From: Nautilus pompilius
Taxonomy: Eukaryota; Mollusca; Cephalopoda; Nautilida; Nautilidae
Length of the DNA stretch: 64,000 nucleotides
Assembly (NCBI GenBank): GCA_018389105.1
Contig: JACATO010000998.1
Coordinates: forward strand, 558,001-622,000
Reading direction: 5' to 3'
Part shown: in pieces, positions 58,043 to 64,000 of the stretch
How the letters are laid out: each line of letters begins with the position of its first letter
Numbering within the stretch: position 1 is the first letter of the stretch
Program-made: the position numbers and the translations under genes
The notes under the pieces: generated by a model
Databases searched by the model: none
What the model was told of the DNA's origin: nothing
Seen by the model: only the letters and a program-made list of their open reading frames with translations

Positions 58043-59290
58043 TGTGCATATAATTCTCAAATGTATTAAAATCAAGAGTGGTACAATTTTTAGAAATTTT
58101 TTTCCAAATTCCTGAACTCAGTTTGAGGAATAATTCTGTCATTCCGAGTCAGACAAGTTGATGCGAAAACGGTGAACAGAAACGATTAACACCTATTCCG
58201 CTCGGTTCAGAAGGTAGAAATTAGCAATAAAAGCATTTCAGTCCGGTAGCGTTTTAAAAGACTGTTAAACAACAATCGAAATAACTAGTCCACTTCACGA
58301 TCTTATATTACTAGTAAACTGAAACCGCACTAATCGTCCAGGTGTGGTCAGGTAATCCCATAGCGACACACAGATTTTCTCGGTGATCGGCTTCTAACTC
58401 ATTCGCTGTAGGTCTGTTTAATTAGGCACATCGTCTAAATTATTGTGAGCCTGGCATATATATAGTCAGTCGGAGAAGGGTTAGGGGTAACCAGGCAAAC
58501 TTGTTAACTACATTAAAAAAAAATTTCTATTTTTTAAAATAAAGACCTTTTCGAATCGATCTTTGCTGGGGCGGGGAGATATAACAACAAAACAATTTGG
58601 AGCACAGAGGTAAACACTCAATAGCAAAATGATATAAAAACACCCAGTTAGTTTGCAAAGAGGAGGGTTGCATTCCTGAAAGTGGTTCTAAGGAGCAGAT
58701 AACTCCATGAAAAAGAACTGATTCGTTTAAATACTCGAACAAGGAATGTGGACTTGCCTAATAAAAGTGTTTCCACGCGACGTATTGCCTGCCACAAAAC
58801 TAAACAATTTTCTTTGCGGATTTTCCAAAACAATAGGGATATGGAAAGAAGAAGGGAGCATTGATGATATAAAAAGAAAAGATGGATGGTGAAAGTGTCT
58901 AAAGGTGGCAGTAGAAGATTGTACCTTTAAGGGAGATTTGAAATTCTGGCAGGCACTTGGAAAATAATAGATGTTAGATAATTGAGGAAAGAGATGGGTC
59001 GGAATTTGAAACTTCCGTGAACTAGACTGAGAGAGAGGCTGAGGAAAATATCTTAGTGAGTGCGTAATTCCAACAGTCAGGGATGACGGTAAATCTGTCT
59101 GTCCTAGTTTGGGGGGTGCGCCGAGAAATGGAATCGAAAAACTAAGAATCCACAACGGTCCACTGACTGAAGGATTACAGGTAAATCCTTATGAGGATAG
59201 CCGTTCTGTCTTGAACAAGGTTGATAGGCAAAAGCCAAAGATCTTGTTTCGTAACATAATAACATCAGACATACTGCTGAGGCAGTCCTG

Positions 59291-59356
59291 TTCGCAACAC
59301 GTACGACCGATGAATGAATTGAAATTAATGGAAATTAGATTTTCACCTGCGATTCT
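59291..59356 (+). repeat. 66-bp direct repeat, copy 1
   Basis: Identical to 61158-61223 except for one C/T difference. The block includes CGACCGATGAATGAATTG and TTAATGGAAATTAGATTTT and has sharp edges; sequence on both sides is unrelated to the other copy. Confidence 0.9.
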
Positions 59357-61157
59357 ATGATACTCTGACTATTTATATTTTGGTTTCTGTGTTTGTTAAT
59401 TCCTTATTGTCAGCACATTTATAGTGTTGAGAAATGTGAACAGGTAAATAAACGACTATTTTTTAAGGTAGTTCTCAATTTTCTAAAATCAGCGTAACAC
59501 CAAACTCGAAAAACACCTGTCTCTCGGATTTCTGAGTAATGTGTCAATCCCTTTTTAAAAAAAAACAGAGAAGATGGAAAAGAGGGAAACGTTTGATGTA
59601 AGTTAATCGAAACACACTCAAGAGTCTTCCGTGCTTTTGTATTTGTTTCCTTTTTTAAAAAACCATTAGCCCGTTGGTTGGGGGGGGGGGAGATTGAGGG
59701 ATGTCGACATTTGAAATTCTATTGAGCAAAGAAACGCTCACACCTGTTGTCTCAAGGATATTGATGCGCAGAAATTCGTAGTGGTAATATGTCGCAGATG
59801 GTCCGGCTTGTCATAGGAGCTCAAAATGGAAGGGGTGTCGCCCACGGAAGAACCAGATCGAGTTGACACTTTTCTCTCTGATCGCCGATAGTTCTCACTG
59901 TAGTGTAGCGTCTGTCCATTCCCGGCATCGGTAAAGCGTTTTCTCTATTTTCTTAATCTTAAATGCTGCCTGGATAAGTTTGAAATTTACTTCCAATAAC
60001 TTAGATTGATAACTCCACAGACTTGTAACGTTAAAAATGGCTGGGCGGAAGGGAGGTTATGGGATATAGAAACAATTGGTCTCACAGTGCATTGATTGCT
60101 ACGACAGCCAACGACCCCACCCCACCGATAAAAATCAGACTGAAACACTCTTCTGTTCCTGCTTCTTTTCTTGTTTTATTGTATGGGAGAAAAACTGGGC
60201 TGGACGGTCGGTACGGGGATGGCTAGCTTCTTCTAGCTAGACTCGCAGAAGAGGCTGCAGTGACGTCATACGCTCCAACTCAACGCCCACGACGACTCGC
60301 TTGTAGATCTGCGCTTAATTGGGAACGACTGCCGCTGTTGTGGTACCAACTAACCCGGATATTCCCACAACAAAAATTACTTTGTTGCAAATGATGGCTA
60401 ATGCATTGCTACCGGTGTTACGTCCGCGTGTATTCATTCTATTGATAATCGGCTTGTGATGTTGTCGTTGATATTTCCGTGTATCGCGCCAGTTCTAGTA
60501 GTGAGCTTTGCTGGTCTCAATTTGTACAACAGGGTATGTAATGGAGGCCCTTTGGGTGTCCCGTGCTTTGCCTTATCAGACGCTGGCCCCTTTAGCACGT
60601 TGACTAAGGATATCTACGGGCTAAACAACTAAACAAATCACGACAGTGGATCCTACGACAATATTCGAGTAAAGTGACCCTCTCTCTCTCTCTCTCTCTC
60701 AAGGAAGGAGAAAGAGGAGAGGGTGGGGAGGTCGTCAGCGAACGAACATTCTGATAGTATTCGGATCTCTTTTGTGCTACTCACACCCGATGCACGTGCT
60801 TTAATCTCAGCACCACCCCAGACCCACGGAAGCTCCCTGCCCAGTCTCCTAGCTGAGTACGTCACCGGTCTAATGCCAAGCCCGGATCGCTTCATCACGG
60901 CAAGATAATTGTCTAGGCGAGTCAGTTTACATCGGACGAAGAATCAAACAGCGACACCTGTAATATTCAAAAAGCCCAGGTTGTGAGAGTGTGTGTGTGT
61001 GACAAGGAGCCCGTCTGAGTCTCGTTCTAATTTGAACCCGAGTCAAACAGTTTCCGATAAATACCTGACCTCTCTCATGAATGGAAAACATCTGTGGCGG
61101 TATTTCAGGGCAGATAGACAGCGGCTTTGATAGTATGCCGCCCCCCTCTAAACAATC

Positions 61158-61223
61158 TTCGCAACACGTACGACCGATGAATGAATTGAAATTAATGGAA
61201 ATTAGATTTTCACCTGTGATTCT
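61158..61223 (+). repeat. 66-bp direct repeat, copy 2
   Basis: Second copy of the block at 59291-59356, 65 of 66 identical, in the same orientation and 1867 bp away. Confidence 0.9.
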
Positions 61224-61385
61224 TTGCTTTTGCTCAATGTAGCCCAGCCTCAGGTAGATAAAGGTCTTAGAATACAATTTTTTCAAAAAACGAAATAAAT
61301 TAGATAAAAATATTCACGAATATAAAGAGCATTCACGTTACCTAAAATCTTCAATAAATTTATTATTATTTTTTTATGCTTTTAG

Positions 61386-61424
61386 AACTGTATTGCTGAA
61401 GAATGGCTGCTTCAAAAGTCTAAG
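61386..61424 (+). CDS. 39-nt micro-exon candidate
   Basis: ATTATTTTTTTATGCTTTTAG precedes and TCTAAG|GTGAGTGTTT follows, both excellent. The 39 nt are exactly 13 codons (NCIAEEWLLQKSK); a second frame is also open, so coding status is likely but not certain. It may belong to a plus-strand gene running off the right edge. Confidence 0.35.
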
Positions 61425-62083
61425 GTGAGTGTTTTCTTTTGGAGGTGGGGGGTTGTAGCCATGAAAAGATAAGCCAATAATTACAGAAGGTAGGGTTCGG
61501 ACATTTTCTGTCACCTTATTAGTAGCGTCGTGTCGGTGTGGTTATGTTGTTACAGTATAGCAAGCATTTTAAACTGTATTTCCTATTCAGGTTCTGTTTC
61601 TTCTGCAAAATACGCGTATATACTACAACCTTAAAGCATTGAACACCGTAACAGCTCTCGTCACGACTGAACCCCTATGTTGGCGGCAAGGAAAGACTTA
61701 AACATGGGATCAGTGGCTAGTTTTACCACCTACCAACAAAGTGATGGAAAGTAGGAAAGTACCCGAACCAACCCTCTAGCTTAATGTCTTTCCTCGCATC
61801 AGGTGGAAACTTATTACCGTTTGTTTTGGTTACATTAAGCTCATAAGCTTAGCGGTGGAAACGGACCATGTTAAATTATTCCCTCTAAGTTTTTTTTTAA
61901 CGTTAACTAGGTTTTGCTAAATCGTCTCGGCTTTTGTAATGAAGCTTAATCACTAGATTCTGTGGTTAGGTTATCCGCCACTGCCGTCTGACCCATGACA
62001 GACTTAATACGTCATAGAATAATTTTTGCAACAATTATGAATTGGTAGTAATTTCGGCTTGTATTTACGCCCCCCCCCATCTT

Positions 62084-62084
<1 letters not shown>

Positions 62085-62109
<25 letters not shown>
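62085..62109. repeat. (AC)n microsatellite
   Basis: Short AC repeat beside a C-run. Confidence 0.9.
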
Positions 62110-62115
<6 letters not shown>

Positions 62116-62760
62116 TACACATCTGCCAAACAAACCTCACTGACCTGCCTAATGGGCGGCTGAACCCGAAATATCCTCATTACACTACAAGACAAAGGCT
62201 GGACAGGAAAAGCGACTTAATACGTCTCCCCAAATTTATTTCGTTCCCGCTGTGGTGTCTACTGGAAAGCTGCCATAGTGCGCCACTATATGATGCTACA
62301 AACAAGGTCTGCATTATTTACTAGATCATTATGGAAAAAAAATCGTTTATTATGTATAATATCTCGAGTTAGGCATCTACAACCGGAGATCGCTGCTATA
62401 AAGTACATTTAGCAGCCTTCTGGTGCCCTTGTTTTAGCCAGAAGAAGATCCAGCAGACAGCGCTATGAATATTCATGATTGTCACACGTGTTGTTATATT
62501 ATTCTTCTTAAAACAATACTCAGATCGTTACATTCACATGCTTTTATATCCCCCCATTTTTTTTTTTTGCATCCTTCTTGGCATTTCAAATTTCTGCTTC
62601 CCAGTTCTGGGCTCCTATTTTACTTTTACTTTCCGTTATAAATACTTGATGATTGCACCCATTGATTGGACACGATGCCAACTTGACAGGGAGCACGCCG
62701 ACTCATAAATTGTTGATGACCAACTTGCTGCTTCGCCGTTCTTCTCTGTGACGTCCGTAG

Positions 62761-62795
62761 TCTCGATCAGCCCCCGTCGCTACAAATTATCTCTG
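62761..62795 (+). CDS. Possible second exon of right-edge gene (35 nt)
   Basis: CTTCTCTGTGACGTCCGTAG precedes 35 nt that are open in phase with the 39-nt exon (SRSAPVATNYL plus two bases), followed by the strong donor CTCTG|GTAAGTAC. The donor is clear. The acceptor is moderate, and the exon could instead start further upstream. Confidence 0.25.
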
Positions 62796-62799
62796 GTAA

Positions 62800-64000
62800 G
62801 TACTCCTTCAAACGTGACGGGTTGTTAATTAAAGCGGAAACGTCGTTATTGAAAACGGGCGGTTAATGGTCAGTTCGGCCGGCTACGTCAGGCAATAGCA
62901 CTTCCGAACCACGCCAAACATATTACCACGCTAGCCAGCTCGGCCTCCCCTCCGCGAAAGGAGAAAGGGCAGGGGCGGGGGAGAGAGAGAGAGAGGTCGT
63001 CTGCTAAGTCTACGTGGCGACAGATCAACAACGCGCAACGATCAGGTATCGGAGGAAAACTAAAGCCAAACAAGCAAAGACACGTACAGGAAGGTTGTTT
63101 TGACAGGATGAAAGGAACAGAGCGTTGCATATGTCGTCGGTCCTTGGTGATGGTTGACCTGATGAATGTATATCTTTAAACAGAACTGGTACATACATAT
63201 GAGTCTTTAAAACAGGAGAGCTTTTTGATCAAAACGGAAATACAAACAGATCTTTTTTGATTACATTTTAATAAGAAAACAAACCAAGACAAATGTTTTC
63301 CGTTGTTGTACAGGCCCTTTCACGTCTCATTAACTCTAACGATCGTGGCATCCTTTAATTCTAACCAACTTCGCGAGAGTGAGGCAGAAAGAAAACTACT
63401 TGACGTCTCGTGTATTTTCAAGTGTCTATTTACCGAGATGTGCATATTTAACTGGTGTAACTCCGTGATACCGAGCGATTATTAAAAGCAATCTCATGCA
63501 AATATGAAAATATGACATCAACCAACAACAACAACAAAAATCAGTACCAATTTTTAATGGTTTTTTCCCCAGAAATTTTCGTTAACAGTTTTCTCTCTGT
63601 TTTTTTTTTTTTTAAATTAAATTAATAAAAACTACGTCGAAAGCTGGGCATATATATATATTAAATTAGATTTCAGTTCCTAAAATTAACTGGCGTGATT
63701 AGTTATCCCTACTTCCAGGGAGATGTAGCTTTTACTTGTGATCTCTTTTCGGGTGAGTTCTGTTTGACTCGTTAACTTTCAGACGCTACTGAAACTAAGT
63801 TTTCAAATTTTCACTCAATACATTTATTTTAAAAAAAAAAAAAACAATTTTTTTTGAGAAAGTCCTATGAAAATTATTAGGGGATTCGAACACCCAAACG
63901 ATTTTGTTTTTAGACGGCAACAATTAGAAATATTAGAGGGCGTAATTATAAATTGCCTAAATTGTCTGCAACGATCGACGTTAAGAAAGTTTTCTTTTTT
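62800..64000. other. Right-edge DNA, nothing recognised
   Basis: Mixed sequence with a GA tract at 62980-62995 and A/T runs. No further exon was identified before the edge. Confidence 0.35.

Overview
The window looks like animal nuclear DNA: long non-coding stretches, many microsatellites ((AAT)n, (AC)n, (AG)n), Tc1/mariner-type DNA transposons, SINE-like repeats, a degenerate CCCTAA (TTAGGG-type) tract, and short coding islands bounded by GT/AG splice signals. No bacterial or organellar feature is present. The simple-repeat load and the CpG pattern (a CpG-poor gene body beside CpG-rich intergenic DNA) suggest a marine invertebrate, most likely a lophotrochozoan such as a mollusc. That placement is inference; no protein here could be assigned to a species or family.

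Layout. 0.57-12.43 kb: a probable split gene on the minus strand. It has a first exon at about 12.4 kb in a GC-rich, CCAAT-containing region, internal exons at 6.5, 5.8, 4.6, 3.8 and 3.1 kb, a terminal exon ending in a stop at 0.64 kb and an AATAAA signal at 0.59 kb. The best phase-consistent model is 214 codons, and I do not recognise the product. Its introns hold a 1.09-kb transposon and a SINE-like repeat. 12.5-51 kb: mostly non-coding DNA with many GC-rich, CpG-rich blocks that could be promoters or enhancers, several CTCF-like sites, an RFX X-box, a tandem E-box repeat and many microsatellites. Two related minisatellites (21.3-22.4 and 42.1-42.9 kb) carry arrays of CRE-like octamers; the second has 17 intact TGACGTCA sites. 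51.1-52.9 kb: two phase-matched exons that could be the start of a second minus-strand gene. 53.6-56.4 kb: a decayed AT-rich tandem repeat invaded by a 372-bp mariner-like MITE and a 1.3-kb dead Tc1-like element. 57-64 kb: a GC-rich block, a 66-bp near-identical direct repeat and two small plus-strand exons that may belong to a gene continuing beyond the right edge.

Most open frames above 60 codons in this window are microsatellite translations or chance frames, so I left them out. The exon models rest on splice motifs, phase and codon texture read by eye, without transcript or homology support, and their confidences reflect that.
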